A stretch of DNA of 64,000 nucleotides from Glutamicibacter soli (GTDB lineage: Bacteria; Actinomycetota; Actinomycetes; Actinomycetales; Micrococcaceae): positions 1-64,000 of the forward strand of contig NZ_POAF01000003.1 in the NCBI RefSeq assembly GCF_003309065.1, in the 5' to 3' direction. Positions within the stretch are counted from its first letter, which is position 1. Every line of letters starts with the position of its first letter. The translations under genes were made by a program, and so were the position numbers. Below the pieces are notes generated by a model. It was not told the DNA's origin and made no database searches. It saw only the letters and a program-made list of their open reading frames with translations. Shown in pieces: positions 1 through 7,835 of the stretch.

Positions 1-117
1 GTTCGCATCGGTGTTCGCAGCCGCGTTATCCGCAGTGTTCACATCCGTGTTCGCATCGGTGTTCTCAGCCGCGTTATCCGCAGTGTTCACAGCGGTATTA
101 TCCGCAGTGTTATCTGA
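1..117 (-). repeat. Asn-Thr-Asp-Ala repeat coding region
   Basis: The DNA words for NTADNAA, NTDAN and NTDVN recur as imperfect tandem units (gcggataacgcggct and gaacaccgatgcgaac, minus strand). They encode a low-complexity polar stalk between the Ig-like domain and the missing C-terminus. The array continues past the window edge. Such repeats often vary in copy number between strains. Confidence 0.8.
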
Positions 118-1986
118 GACGTTTTCCCCCGAACTTTGAGCTTCGGATTTGAAATCAACCCGATCATTAGTAAGCTCATCTGCTGCGGTGATGAAATGTT
201 CACCTTCAGGAACACCAGTGAAGACGTGCCGCCAGTTGCCGTCAGGATCAACCACTACAGAAACTGCTTCACCACCGTCAAGGGCAACCAGAATCTCAGT
301 ACCAGGCTCGCCCTTGCCCGTCACTTCAACATCACCAGGCTCTAGTACGGAAGAATCTTCTGGCGATAAGATCTCGACCTTTGCCGTCGCCTGATCATCA
401 GCACGAACTTCCGAACGAGCCAGCGAAACTTTATTCGCTTGCTCGCCCATTCCTGGCAGCAAAGTCACGGACAAAGCAGTCACGTAGTCCGCTTCTTGCG
501 TAGAGTCAGGGTCTACGCTCGGATCGTCGATGGTGGTTTTGCCCTGTTCGTTCAGGGTGACTTCAACGATTTCATTCAAAACGCCTTCAAGCACAGGTTC
601 AAGCGGCTTGGTTACGCCATCAACAATGCCCGTGATAGTTCCGGCAAGCCCATCAACCACTGGGTTAAGAACCGGACCGATGGCTCCACCGACGACTCCA
701 ACGACGCCCTCAACGAGCGGTGTGACGAGCGCACCAAGGTTGAGTCCTGCAAGGTTCAAGTTCACAACGGTAGTTGGCTCAGTATCCACTAGCCCAAGGA
801 AGCTTGCGACGCTGCCCGTAATTTTCGCGTCACCCGTTGCCAAAGGTACCAAGAGTCGTGCTTCCAGGCCCAGATCGACCACGATATCAATTTCGTCTAG
901 AGCTGCGACAAGTGCATCTCGCAGATCGGTGATAATACTGGACAGGGCCGAAGTAACTTCATCGGCAATTTCCTGAACCGCTTCCGCGCTAAGAAGCTCA
1001 TAGTTTGCCGTTTTCCCGTTCAGACCACCGGTCGTTACCTTAGACAGATCAACTGAGACTTCTCCTGTGCTCAGGTCGATCGAAACAAGGCCAGTTTCGG
1101 AGGTGATGACGCCTTGCAGCACATCGGTCTTCACCTGGTTCAATGCAGCATCTACACCGTCGAGCGCAACCTTGGAATCAGTAACGCCGATCCGGGCCAA
1201 GGGCCTCAGATCAATATCGATAGCTTCGAGACCAGAAGTAATGGTTCCCAAGACACCATCAGACGACAGCGTCGTATTCAACGTAGTGCCGAGTCCGTCA
1301 ACCACACCGCCAAGTGAGGTAGTCAGCCCTTCAACAGCGGGGCTGCTGATCGTTGCATTGGCGCCAGCGATCAAGTATTCGGTCTTCACGGAACCGTTCG
1401 TCTTCTCAGCAGTCGAGCCGAGAGCGCCAATTTCCAAGGACGCTTCATCAATTAGCGCGTCAGTCAGATTGTCGACCTCAAGTTGCTCAAGCAACTTAGT
1501 CAGATCAATATTCGCCATCATTGAGTCCGAGCCCTCGGCATCCAGCGCAATCGCGCCGTTTGCGCTTACTGCACCGGCTCCAGCCTTGGCGCTGGTGGCC
1601 GATGAAGCCTCAGCGAAAGAATTGAGCACGCCGGCTTGGCCGAGCTGAAGGAGCCCAGTGCCTGCCTCGCCGATAAGTGGAAGTTGCAGACCCTGCCCCA
1701 GATCCAGATTTAGCGCGCCAAGCGCGCTTACGTTCAAAGGTGCGTGTTCCGCAGCCGGTGAACTCGGACTTCCGGAGTGTGCGAATCCTGCATCTGCTAC
1801 AGGAATCGTCAATAGATTAAGGTCGATTGTCCGGCCTAGAGCCTCGGACGTATCTGTCGGTGCCGCATAAGCGGCGGTCACACATGGTGCGATAAACAGA
1901 CTTGTAACTACAGCGCCGGCTAGAACCCGACGAGCAGCACGAGGGGCCGCACCCTTCTTCTCAGGCGGCAAATGACTATCTTGCAC
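1..1986 (-). CDS. Choice-of-anchor G family surface protein (C-terminus off the left edge)
   Basis: Read on the minus strand from a GTG at 1986, preceded by GGGAGG about 7 nt upstream. The first 662 residues are in the window and the frame runs open to position 1. The N-terminus has a basic stretch (AARRV), a hydrophobic core (LAGAVVTSLFIA) and an AYAAP cleavage site, so it is a Sec signal peptide. Then follows a long Leu/Val/Gly/Asp-rich region (LNLDLGQGLQLPLIGEAG, VLNPVVDGLAGTITG) like choice-of-anchor G proteins, then an Ig-like segment (VEILSPEDSSVLEPGDVEV) near residue 530. The visible end is an Asn/Thr/Asp/Ala repeat stalk. The cell-wall anchor, expected C-terminally, lies outside the window. 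Family assignment is by resemblance. A response regulator is divergently placed upstream. Confidence 0.75.
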   Translation of the reverse strand, partial: MQDSHLPPEKKGAAPRAARRVLAGAVVTSLFIAPCVTAAYAAPTDTSEALGRTIDLNLLTIPVADAGFAHSGSPSSPAAEHAPLNVSALGALNLDLGQGLQLPLIGEAGTGLLQLGQAGVLNSFAEASSATSAKAGAGAVSANGAIALDAEGSDSMMANIDLTKLLEQLEVDNLTDALIDEASLEIGALGSTAEKTNGSVKTEYLIAGANATISSPAVEGLTTSLGGVVDGLGTTLNTTLSSDGVLGTITSGLEAIDIDLRPLARIGVTDSKVALDGVDAALNQVKTDVLQGVITSETGLVSIDLSTGEVSVDLSKVTTGGLNGKTANYELLSAEAVQEIADEVTSALSSIITDLRDALVAALDEIDIVVDLGLEARLLVPLATGDAKITGSVASFLGLVDTEPTTVVNLNLAGLNLGALVTPLVEGVVGVVGGAIGPVLNPVVDGLAGTITGIVDGVTKPLEPVLEGVLNEIVEVTLNEQGKTTIDDPSVDPDSTQEADYVTALSVTLLPGMGEQANKVSLARSEVRADDQATAKVEILSPEDSSVLEPGDVEVTGKGEPGTEILVALDGGEAVSVVVDPDGNWRHVFTGVPEGEHFITAADELTNDRVDFKSEAQSSGENVSDNTADNTAVNTADNAAENTDANTDVNTADNAAANTDAN

Positions 1987-2395
1987 CGCAGTCCTCCCTG
2001 GTTGTTTGTGATCGCGGAACTTTAGGCAAGCCCCATATCGACCCTAGGTGCGAGGTATCTGCGCACTCAGGTTTCTTTCAGCTATTTCTTGGCAGATTGA
2101 GGTCATATTTTCTATCCAGTTGGATAATTTCCATCACTAATGGGATAAACTGCGCGGTAACTTATTTCTCTGCTTGCGCGTATCTTCGGCGTTCTCGCCG
2201 GTTAACAGAATTCGTAAAGAGGATTGGCTCACTCTGCAACTGGTCAAGTGAACAATTAACATTTGCCGGTGGGGTTATTTCCTCTAACTGCTTGGCCATA
2301 GAATGAACCTAGTTGCAGCACGGGATCACGCGGGGACGTGAGGGGCAAGATGCTGCAGGCCTGAGTTGACGGAAGCCAAGCCAAGGATGCCCCCA
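1987..2395. other. AT-rich divergent intergenic region
   Basis: This 409-nt region, more AT-rich than its surroundings, separates the surface protein gene (leftward) from the response regulator (rightward) and must hold both promoters. I see an inverted repeat TATCCA-GT-TGGATA at 2113-2126 and a related GGGATAAA about 15 nt further on, but no coding sequence I can support. Confidence 0.5.
2113..2126. promoter_or_regulatory. Inverted repeat TATCCA-N2-TGGATA
   Basis: Perfect 6-bp arms separated by GT lie in the divergent region between the surface protein and the LuxR-type regulator. Position and symmetry suit a binding site for a dimeric regulator, possibly the adjacent response regulator. 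No footprint-type evidence is available. Confidence 0.3.
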
Positions 2396-3061
2396 ATGAC
2401 TGAAATTCGAGTTCATCTTGCCGACAGCGATCATTTTTCGCGTGCCGGAATCGTAGGTGCACTGACAGCAGAACGAGATATCGTCGTTGAATCTATTGCA
2501 GGATCGATGGCTGAAGCGTTGGAGAACGCATCGCAGACAAAGCCAGACATTATTCTATTGGAGACTTCGCTGAGCGGAGACAGCCTTTTCAAGTCCGTCC
2601 GCCAAATCGTAGCCGCGGCGCCAAACAGCAAAGTGGTCGTGTTGGCTACCAGGTACAACCGCGACGAAGTGACACAGGCCTACGATGCGGGAAGCTCAGG
2701 AATCATCTCCAAGAGTTCCATCAGCACGGAATTGCCCAGTGCGCTGCGCATGGTGGCCGCCGGGTACCAGTTGTTCGCTCCGCCAACGGATGGCTGGGAG
2801 TACCCGGTTCGCATGGAGAAGCGCACGGAAAACCAGACGATTATCCGGGCATTGTCCGGACGCGACCGGCAGCTGGTCAGCCTGGTTGCCGCAGGTCTGA
2901 CCAATGTCCAGATTTCCCGTGCGGTGCACATCAGTGAGGGCTCGGTGAAACTCTATCTGGCACGCATCATGGATGAGCTTTCGGTGACAAACCGGGTGCA
3001 GCTTGCAGTCATTGCGGCGGAAACCGGCCTGATCACGTCCGCTGATCTGCAGATTGCCTGA
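2396..3061 (+). CDS. Atypical response regulator, receiver plus LuxR/GerE HTH
   Basis: A 221-residue protein. The ATG at 2396 gives the usual start MTEIRVHLADSD and has AAGGA 8 nt upstream, so I prefer it to the TTG at 2366. The receiver keeps the acidic pair (ADSD) and the conserved Lys (SGIISKS). However, the phosphoacceptor position reads PDIILLETSL, with Glu where Asp is expected, and the switch Thr position reads LAT. The C-terminal GerE helix-turn-helix is intact (ALSGRDRQLVSLVAAGLTN, then ISEGSVKLYLARIMDEL). Glu at this site usually means a phosphorylation-independent or constitutively active-like receiver. It is divergent from the surface protein gene, which it may control. No partner kinase is adjacent. 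Confidence 0.85.
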   Translation: MTEIRVHLADSDHFSRAGIVGALTAERDIVVESIAGSMAEALENASQTKPDIILLETSLSGDSLFKSVRQIVAAAPNSKVVVLATRYNRDEVTQAYDAGSSGIISKSSISTELPSALRMVAAGYQLFAPPTDGWEYPVRMEKRTENQTIIRALSGRDRQLVSLVAAGLTNVQISRAVHISEGSVKLYLARIMDELSVTNRVQLAVIAAETGLITSADLQIA

Positions 3062-3064
3062 GTT

Positions 3065-3787
3065 CTAGTAGACAGTGCGCAGCTGGCTGGCCGGGATCCA
3101 CATTTGTTCACCGTCGCGGTCGATCTGTCGCCAGGCACCCTGTCGGGCGACAATCACCACGGCGGTGTCCGCCTGGAGGATGCGCGCCAAACCGTAGTGG
3201 TCGCCCGGTCCGCGACGTGCGTTCAAGCCGATCGTAGTCAGCGCACGCTGATTGGGAACTGCCATCAATCCGCCCTTTGCAGGTCGGGCCGGCAGCTCGT
3301 GAAGGTACATGCTCGGCACCCAGCCGTGCAGCTTTCCGCATTGGATCTGGGACCACAGCCCCTGCTGGAGCAGCAGACGCACCTTGGCGCCCTGATCGAT
3401 CACCATGAGCACCGGATATCCGGTGCCGCTGCCCTTGCGCAGATTGAGGGTCGCGGTGGTCGAGTGCGTCGTCTCGACCAGGGAGTAACGTGAGAGGGTT
3501 CGTTCGTCGTGATCGTCGTCAGACTGGTTAACCACAGGCTCATCGAACTCCGCCGGAATCGGTTCCAGATAAATGTTCGGCACCCATCCATAAATCTTGT
3601 GAACATAGACGTGCGCCCACGAACCGTGCACCTTGACCAAGGTCAGCTCGGTTCCCTGATCCAAATTGCTTTGCACCAGGTAGTGCCGGCCTGCGCCCTT
3701 GCGCAGTTTCAATGGTGCCGTGGTTCGATGCGTACGCGATGCCGACGACGAACGAGCCGTTGACTGCGAATAACCCATCTGATTCAC
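3065..3787 (-). CDS. Triple bacterial SH3-domain protein
   Basis: About 240 residues with three SH3b-like repeats, each with a Leu-Arg-(Lys/Arg)-Gly-x-Gly signature (LKLRKGAGRHY, LNLRKGSGTGYP, LNARRGPGDHYG). The first two are followed by the closing GWVPN/GWVPS-x-YL element and the third by MWIPASQL. Such domains usually bind peptidoglycan, yet no convincing signal peptide is visible from the GTG at 3787 (GAGG 5 nt upstream) or the ATG at 3778. A TTG further upstream at 3823 would start inside a terminator hairpin and is unlikely. It converges on the response regulator with a 3-nt gap. Confidence 0.7.
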   Translation of the reverse strand: MNQMGYSQSTARSSSASRTHRTTAPLKLRKGAGRHYLVQSNLDQGTELTLVKVHGSWAHVYVHKIYGWVPNIYLEPIPAEFDEPVVNQSDDDHDERTLSRYSLVETTHSTTATLNLRKGSGTGYPVLMVIDQGAKVRLLLQQGLWSQIQCGKLHGWVPSMYLHELPARPAKGGLMAVPNQRALTTIGLNARRGPGDHYGLARILQADTAVVIVARQGAWRQIDRDGEQMWIPASQLRTVY

Positions 3788-3794
3788 GAGCACC

Positions 3795-3843
3795 TCAAAA
3801 AGAAAACTTAGGGGAAGCAACAAATGTCGCTTCCCCTAAGTTT
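3795..3843 (-). terminator. Rho-independent terminator of the ferritin gene
   Basis: Perfect 15-bp arms (AAACTTAGGGGAAGC, 3804-3818, with its complement at 3829-3843) enclose a 10-nt loop. On the minus strand the stem is followed by TCTTTTTG. It sits 38 nt downstream of the ferritin stop codon and just upstream of the SH3 gene, so it insulates the two. Confidence 0.9.
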
Positions 3844-3881
3844 ATTCCATTTTTAGAAGTTGGTTCTTCTGCGTATTAGTT

Positions 3882-4373
3882 TCACTTGCGCGCGCCCAAT
3901 TCGGAATCCAGGCGAAGCAGTCCGTTGCCGTCGTTTCCGATCAAGTTGACACGGTCCAGGATCTCGGAGACCGTGGCTTCTTCTTCGACCTGTTCGTCGA
4001 TGAACCAGTGCAGCAACGGAAGCGAGTCGATATCCCCCTCGGTCTGCGCCAAGCGGTACAGCTCGCGGATCGCTTCCGAGACCTTCTGCTCGTGGGCCAA
4101 GGATGCAGCGAAGGCATCCGCAACGGATTTCACGTTGACTACGGGAGCCGACTGCTCGCCGATCCTCGGGTGTGCCGATCGGTCGGTCATGTGGTCCATG
4201 AACTTTTCAGCATGGACGATTTCTTCAGCGGCCTGGGCTCGGAACCAACCGGCGATGCCAGGAAGGCTCATGATATCCATTTCAACTGCCAGCTGGCGGT
4301 AAACCGTTGCAGCAGTCAGTTCGAGGGTTACCTGCGTGTTGAAGGCTTCTGCCAGTTTTCCTGTAAGTTCCAT
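3882..4373 (-). CDS. Ferritin
   Basis: A 163-residue four-helix protein that stores iron as a ferric mineral in a 24-mer shell. Ferroxidase residues are visible: Glu18 (VTLELTAATVY), Tyr25, Glu50/Glu51 and His54 (AAEEIVHAEKF), a Glu in SLAHEQKVSEA and the Glu/Gln cluster in WFIDEQVEEEATV. The length fits bacterial non-haem ferritins. The start ATG is preceded by TAGTCT exactly 6 nt upstream with TGACAA 16 nt before that, and there is no Shine-Dalgarno, so the mRNA is probably leaderless. A CCTAA-C-TTAGG element about 110 nt upstream could be an iron-regulator site. Confidence 0.93.
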   Translation of the reverse strand: MELTGKLAEAFNTQVTLELTAATVYRQLAVEMDIMSLPGIAGWFRAQAAEEIVHAEKFMDHMTDRSAHPRIGEQSAPVVNVKSVADAFAASLAHEQKVSEAIRELYRLAQTEGDIDSLPLLHWFIDEQVEEEATVSEILDRVNLIGNDGNGLLRLDSELGARK

Positions 4374-4379
4374 GTCTTT

Positions 4380-4407
4380 AGACTAGAACGCTTCAAAACC
4401 GTTGTCA
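4380..4407 (-). promoter_or_regulatory. Leaderless-type promoter of ferritin
   Basis: On the minus strand TGACAA (4407-4402), a 16-nt spacer and TAGTCT (4385-4380), ending 6 nt before the ATG at 4373. Transcription would start at or next to the start codon. Confidence 0.6.
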
Positions 4408-4483
4408 TCGAAGTTTGGACTCACTTAGTCGTACTGGAATTAGGCAATAAACCCTAGTTGGGCCCGGGTTGACATAGCCCGCA

Positions 4484-4499
4484 CTAACCTAACTTAGGG
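4484..4499. promoter_or_regulatory. Candidate iron-box upstream of ferritin
   Basis: CTAACCTAACTTAGGG contains the palindrome CCTAA-C-TTAGG. Its reverse strand starts TTAGGTTAG, like a half-site of the DtxR/IdeR consensus. IdeR activates ferritin genes from upstream sites in mycobacteria, and the location about 110 nt upstream of ferritin fits that. The match to the full 19-bp consensus is poor. Confidence 0.35.
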
Positions 4500-4517
4500 A
4501 AGGCGAACATGCACGTC

Positions 4518-6932
4518 CTATTTGCCCAATCCTGCCCGCCGCAGGGCTTCTGCCATGGCCGTGTTTCCCGAAGGAGCTTCGGCCCGGTTGCCGCCATTCG
4601 GCCGGCCCCGGTTGCCCGAGCGCTGCTGTCCGGAGCGGGAATTCTGTCCGTGGCCGCGCGGGCTGCGCTCGCGCTGCCCGTTCGGCTTGCCGGATTCGCC
4701 GGCGGCCGGCAGCTCATCATCCAGTCGCAGGGTCAACGAGATGCGCTTGCGGGCCGTATCCACCTCCAGCACCTTGACCTTGACGATCTGCCCGGAGCTG
4801 ACCACTTCGCGCGGATCCGAGATGAACTTGGTGCTCATCGCCGACACGTGGATCAGCCCGTCCTGGTGCACACCCAGATCGACGAAGGCGCCGAACGCCG
4901 CCACGTTGGAGACTGTGCCTTCCATGATCATTCCCGGCTTGACGTCGCCGATTGATTCAACGCCTTCCTTCAGCGTCGCAGTGACGAATTCGCCGCGCGG
5001 GTCGCGGGCCGGACGCTGCAGCTCTGCCACCACGTCGCGGATGGTCGGTTCGCCGAACTGCTCGGTGACGAAGTCCGCAGGCTTCAGTTCCTCAAGGCGG
5101 CGGCCCTGCTGCGCGGCGGCCTTCTGCAGTGCGCGGGCCAGGTCGTAGGCTTCCGGGTGCACCGAAGAGGCGTCAAGCGGTTCCTCGCCGCCGGTGATGC
5201 GCAGGAATCCAGCGCACTGCTCGAATGCCTTGGCGCCGAGGCGCGGCACCTTGAGCAGGTCCTTGCGCGTGGCGAAGGGCCCGTTGGCGTTGCGGTGCTC
5301 GACGATGTTGCGGCTCAGCAGCGGTCCGACGCCGGCCACGCGGGCCAGCAGCGACGGGGACGCGGTGTTCACGTCGACGCCCACGGCGTTCACGCAGTCC
5401 TCAACCACGGCGTCCAGCGCGCGGTCGAGCTTCGAGGCGGTGACATCGTGCTGGTACTGGCCCACGCCGATGGACTTGGGGTCGATCTTGACCAGTTCAG
5501 CCAGCGGATCCTGCAACCGGCGGGCGATGGAAACCGCGCCGCGCAGCGACACGTCCATGCCCGGCAGCTCCTGGCTTGCCAGTTCGGAAGCCGAGTACAC
5601 CGAGGCACCGGCCTCCGAGACGATGACCTTGCTGACCTCGGCGGTACCCAGTGCCTTGATGACTTCGGCGGCCAGCCGGTCGGTTTCGCGCCCTGCGGTG
5701 CCGTTGCCCACTGCGATCAAGGTGGTGCCGTGCTTCTGCGCCAGCCGGGTCAGGATCGCGACCGATTCGTTCCACTTGTTCGCCGGTGCGTGCGGGTAGA
5801 TGGTGGCAGTCTCGATGGACTTGCCGGTCAGGTCCACGACTGCGACCTTGACGCCGGTGCGCAGTCCCGGATCCAGCCCCAGAACTGCCTTGTTGCCGGC
5901 CGGTGCGGCCAGCAGCACGTCGCGCAGGTTCGCGGCGAAGATCTTCACCGAGGCGTCCTCGGCTTCCTCGAACAGGCGCGAACGCAGATCCGATTCGAAG
6001 CGGGTGAGCAGGCGGGCCTTCCAGGCCAGGCGCACGGTCTGGGCCAGCCACTTGCCGGCCGGGGCGTCAGCCGGGGCATTGATTCCCAGCGAAGCGGCGA
6101 TCGCGTTCTCGTAGCCTGCGCGGGCCTGGTCAACGGCTTCCGCGTCGCGCGGGTCCGCCTCGGCCAGCTGAAGGTTCAGCACCCCGTCGCGTTCCCCGCG
6201 CAGCAGCGCGAGCACGCGGTGGGATGGCAGGTTGTCCAAGTCCGCCACGTAGTCCAGATAGTCGGAGTACTTGCCTTGGCCTTCCGCTGTGGCTCCGGCG
6301 GCGACGCTGGCGCCGATCTTGCCGTTGGTCCACAGGCGCTCTCGCAGGTCTGCCGCCAGCACGACATCCTGGGAAACCCGCTCGGTGACGATTGAACGGG
6401 CTCCGGAAAGCACCTCCAGATCTGTCGGGAATCCGGCGTCGGCGTTGAGATAGTCGGCGGCAGCGGCCGCCGGGTCGGTCTGCGGATTGGTGAGCAGCAG
6501 GTCCGCCAGCGGCTCCAGGCCGGCTTCGCGGGCAATCTGGGCCTTGGTGCGGCGCTTGGACTTGAACGGGAGGTAGATGTCCTCCAGCTCGGATTTGGTG
6601 CTCGCTGCGGTGATGGCCGCATCGAGCTGGTCGGTCAGCTTGCCGGCTTCGGAAATAGCTTCGCGGACCACCACGCGGCGGTCTTCGAGTTCGCGCAGGT
6701 AGCGCAGGCGTTCTTCGAGCAGTCGCAGCTGGCTGTCGCTGAGCATGCCGGTGACTTCCTTGCGGTAGCGCGCAATGAAGGGCACCGTCGATCCGGAATC
6801 CAGCAGTTCAATAGCGGCCTTGACCTGCCAGGGCTGCACCATCGATTCGACGGACAGTTCCCGGGCCAGCACCTCGATGATGCGCTGTTCGGTGGCATTG
6901 CTGACTGCGTTGTTCTTCTGATCGCTACTCAC
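4518..6932 (-). CDS. tex: Tex family transcription accessory / RNA-binding protein
   Basis: About 804 residues with the Tex layout: an N-terminal Tex domain (VPFIARYRKEVTGML), a YqgF-type RNase-like fold (VLGLDPGLRTGVKVAVVD), a helix-hairpin-helix pair (LLARVAGVGPLLSRNIVEHR, VPRLGAKAFEQCAGFLRI) and a C-terminal S1 RNA-binding domain (GMIMEGTVSNVAAFGAFVD). The last ~60 residues are a Gly/Arg/Asn-rich tail. Tex acts in transcription and RNA handling in the cytoplasm. I favour the GTG at 6932 because CACAAT lies 6 nt upstream, the pattern of other leaderless genes here. An ATG at 6950 would add six residues. It is transcribed toward ferritin. Confidence 0.93.
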   Translation of the reverse strand: MSSDQKNNAVSNATEQRIIEVLARELSVESMVQPWQVKAAIELLDSGSTVPFIARYRKEVTGMLSDSQLRLLEERLRYLRELEDRRVVVREAISEAGKLTDQLDAAITAASTKSELEDIYLPFKSKRRTKAQIAREAGLEPLADLLLTNPQTDPAAAAADYLNADAGFPTDLEVLSGARSIVTERVSQDVVLAADLRERLWTNGKIGASVAAGATAEGQGKYSDYLDYVADLDNLPSHRVLALLRGERDGVLNLQLAEADPRDAEAVDQARAGYENAIAASLGINAPADAPAGKWLAQTVRLAWKARLLTRFESDLRSRLFEEAEDASVKIFAANLRDVLLAAPAGNKAVLGLDPGLRTGVKVAVVDLTGKSIETATIYPHAPANKWNESVAILTRLAQKHGTTLIAVGNGTAGRETDRLAAEVIKALGTAEVSKVIVSEAGASVYSASELASQELPGMDVSLRGAVSIARRLQDPLAELVKIDPKSIGVGQYQHDVTASKLDRALDAVVEDCVNAVGVDVNTASPSLLARVAGVGPLLSRNIVEHRNANGPFATRKDLLKVPRLGAKAFEQCAGFLRITGGEEPLDASSVHPEAYDLARALQKAAAQQGRRLEELKPADFVTEQFGEPTIRDVVAELQRPARDPRGEFVTATLKEGVESIGDVKPGMIMEGTVSNVAAFGAFVDLGVHQDGLIHVSAMSTKFISDPREVVSSGQIVKVKVLEVDTARKRISLTLRLDDELPAAGESGKPNGQRERSPRGHGQNSRSGQQRSGNRGRPNGGNRAEAPSGNTAMAEALRRAGLGK

Positions 6933-7025
6933 CGAACCATTGTGCCCCATGAGCGTTTCGGTTCTAATGATCGACTCGGCTGGCTTTCAGGAGATCCCAA
7001 AAGTTCGCGGCTAAGATTTATTGCC

Positions 7026-7382
7026 ATGGGGAAAGTAAAGGTTCGGAACGCGGCAATCCTGCTTCTGGTGTCATCGGCAACACTCTTCAGCGCGGGCTGC
7101 TCGGTCATCCAGGACACGGCGAATTCGGCGGCCAACGAGCTCACCGATGCGGCGTCCAAGGAAATCGTCCGGCAGGCTTGCGCGCCGATCCAGGACGGTC
7201 GAATCGACGCGAGCGAACTGCGTGTACTGACATCGCTGGTCGGTGCGGTAGAAGGCGGGGGCCTGCCACAGGATCTGGTTGACGTCCTGAACGATCTGGC
7301 CGATTCCGGCGACTCGGTGTCCACCCGATTGCAGGAACGCCTCGTGCAGGCCTGCGACGACGCGACCGCCCAAGCCAACTAG
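7026..7382 (+). CDS. Small predicted lipoprotein
   Basis: 118 residues with a lipoprotein signal: MGKVKVRN, a hydrophobic stretch (AAILLLVSSATLF) and the lipobox FSAGC with Cys25. The mature part is helical and acidic and contains two further Cys (QACAP, QACDD) that could form a disulfide. No domain is recognised. The ATG at 7026 lies 8 nt after TAAGAT, so the mRNA may be nearly leaderless. It is divergent from tex. Function unknown. Confidence 0.7.
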   Translation: MGKVKVRNAAILLLVSSATLFSAGCSVIQDTANSAANELTDAASKEIVRQACAPIQDGRIDASELRVLTSLVGAVEGGGLPQDLVDVLNDLADSGDSVSTRLQERLVQACDDATAQAN

Positions 7383-7409
7383 TGCGCGCGGCCCGCTCAG
7401 GTCCTGGCC

Positions 7410-7421
7410 TAGACTTTTTTC
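7410..7421 (+). promoter_or_regulatory. Leaderless -10 element of the S4-domain gene
   Basis: TAGACT (7410-7415) followed by exactly 6 nt and the ATG at 7422, with no Shine-Dalgarno. The same geometry recurs at many genes in this window. No clear -35 is visible. Confidence 0.5.
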
Positions 7422-7817
7422 ATGCTCGAAATTCCGACAACCGGCAAAATCCGAATTGATGCCTGGCTTTGGGCTGTCCGCGCCTACAAGACGCGGTCCG
7501 AGGCGACGGCTGCCTGCCGCGCCGGCCATGTGAGGCTGAATGGAGTGTCCGCAAAGGCCGCGCAGCCGGTGGTTCCGGGCGACCGCGTGCGTGTGCGCAA
7601 GAACGGCTTCGATCGCGAGCTGGAAGTCGTCGGCCTGATCTCCAAGCGCATGAGCGCCTCCGTGGCCGTGAAATGCTACATCGACCACAGCGAACCGCGC
7701 GAGAAAATCATCGTCCCGCAGGTTCCGGTGCGCGAACGCGGTGCAGGCCGCCCCACCAAGAAGGACCGCCGCGAAATGGATCGTCTGAGGGCCTCCTGGA
7801 TCGACCCCGAAGACTAG
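7422..7817 (+). CDS. S4-domain RNA-binding protein (Hsp15/YlxR-size class)
   Basis: 131 residues. The N-terminal S4 fold is clear: IRIDAWLWAVRAYKTRSEA, then CRAGHVRLNGVSAK and VVPGDRVRVRKNG. The C-terminal tail is basic (GRPTKKDRREMDRLRASW), as in heat-shock protein 15, which recycles stalled 50S subunits carrying nascent chains. Actinobacterial homologues are usually annotated only as RNA-binding S4 proteins. It converges on the S9 peptidase with 18 nt between stops. Confidence 0.88.
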   Translation: MLEIPTTGKIRIDAWLWAVRAYKTRSEATAACRAGHVRLNGVSAKAAQPVVPGDRVRVRKNGFDRELEVVGLISKRMSASVAVKCYIDHSEPREKIIVPQVPVRERGAGRPTKKDRREMDRLRASWIDPED

Positions 7818-7835
7818 GCCGGGTCATCCGCCGCG

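Noticed and set aside
1-120. CRISPR array
   Set aside because: The repeats are in frame, imperfect, without unique spacers, and belong to the surface protein coding sequence.
3788-3823. TTG start at 3823 for the SH3 protein giving a hydrophobic N-terminus
   Set aside because: The extension lies within the ferritin terminator stem and its T tail, lacks a basic N-region, and better starts exist at 3787 and 3778.
5157-6395. 412-codon plus-strand frame
   Set aside because: Antisense to tex, with no recognisable motif and low-complexity composition.
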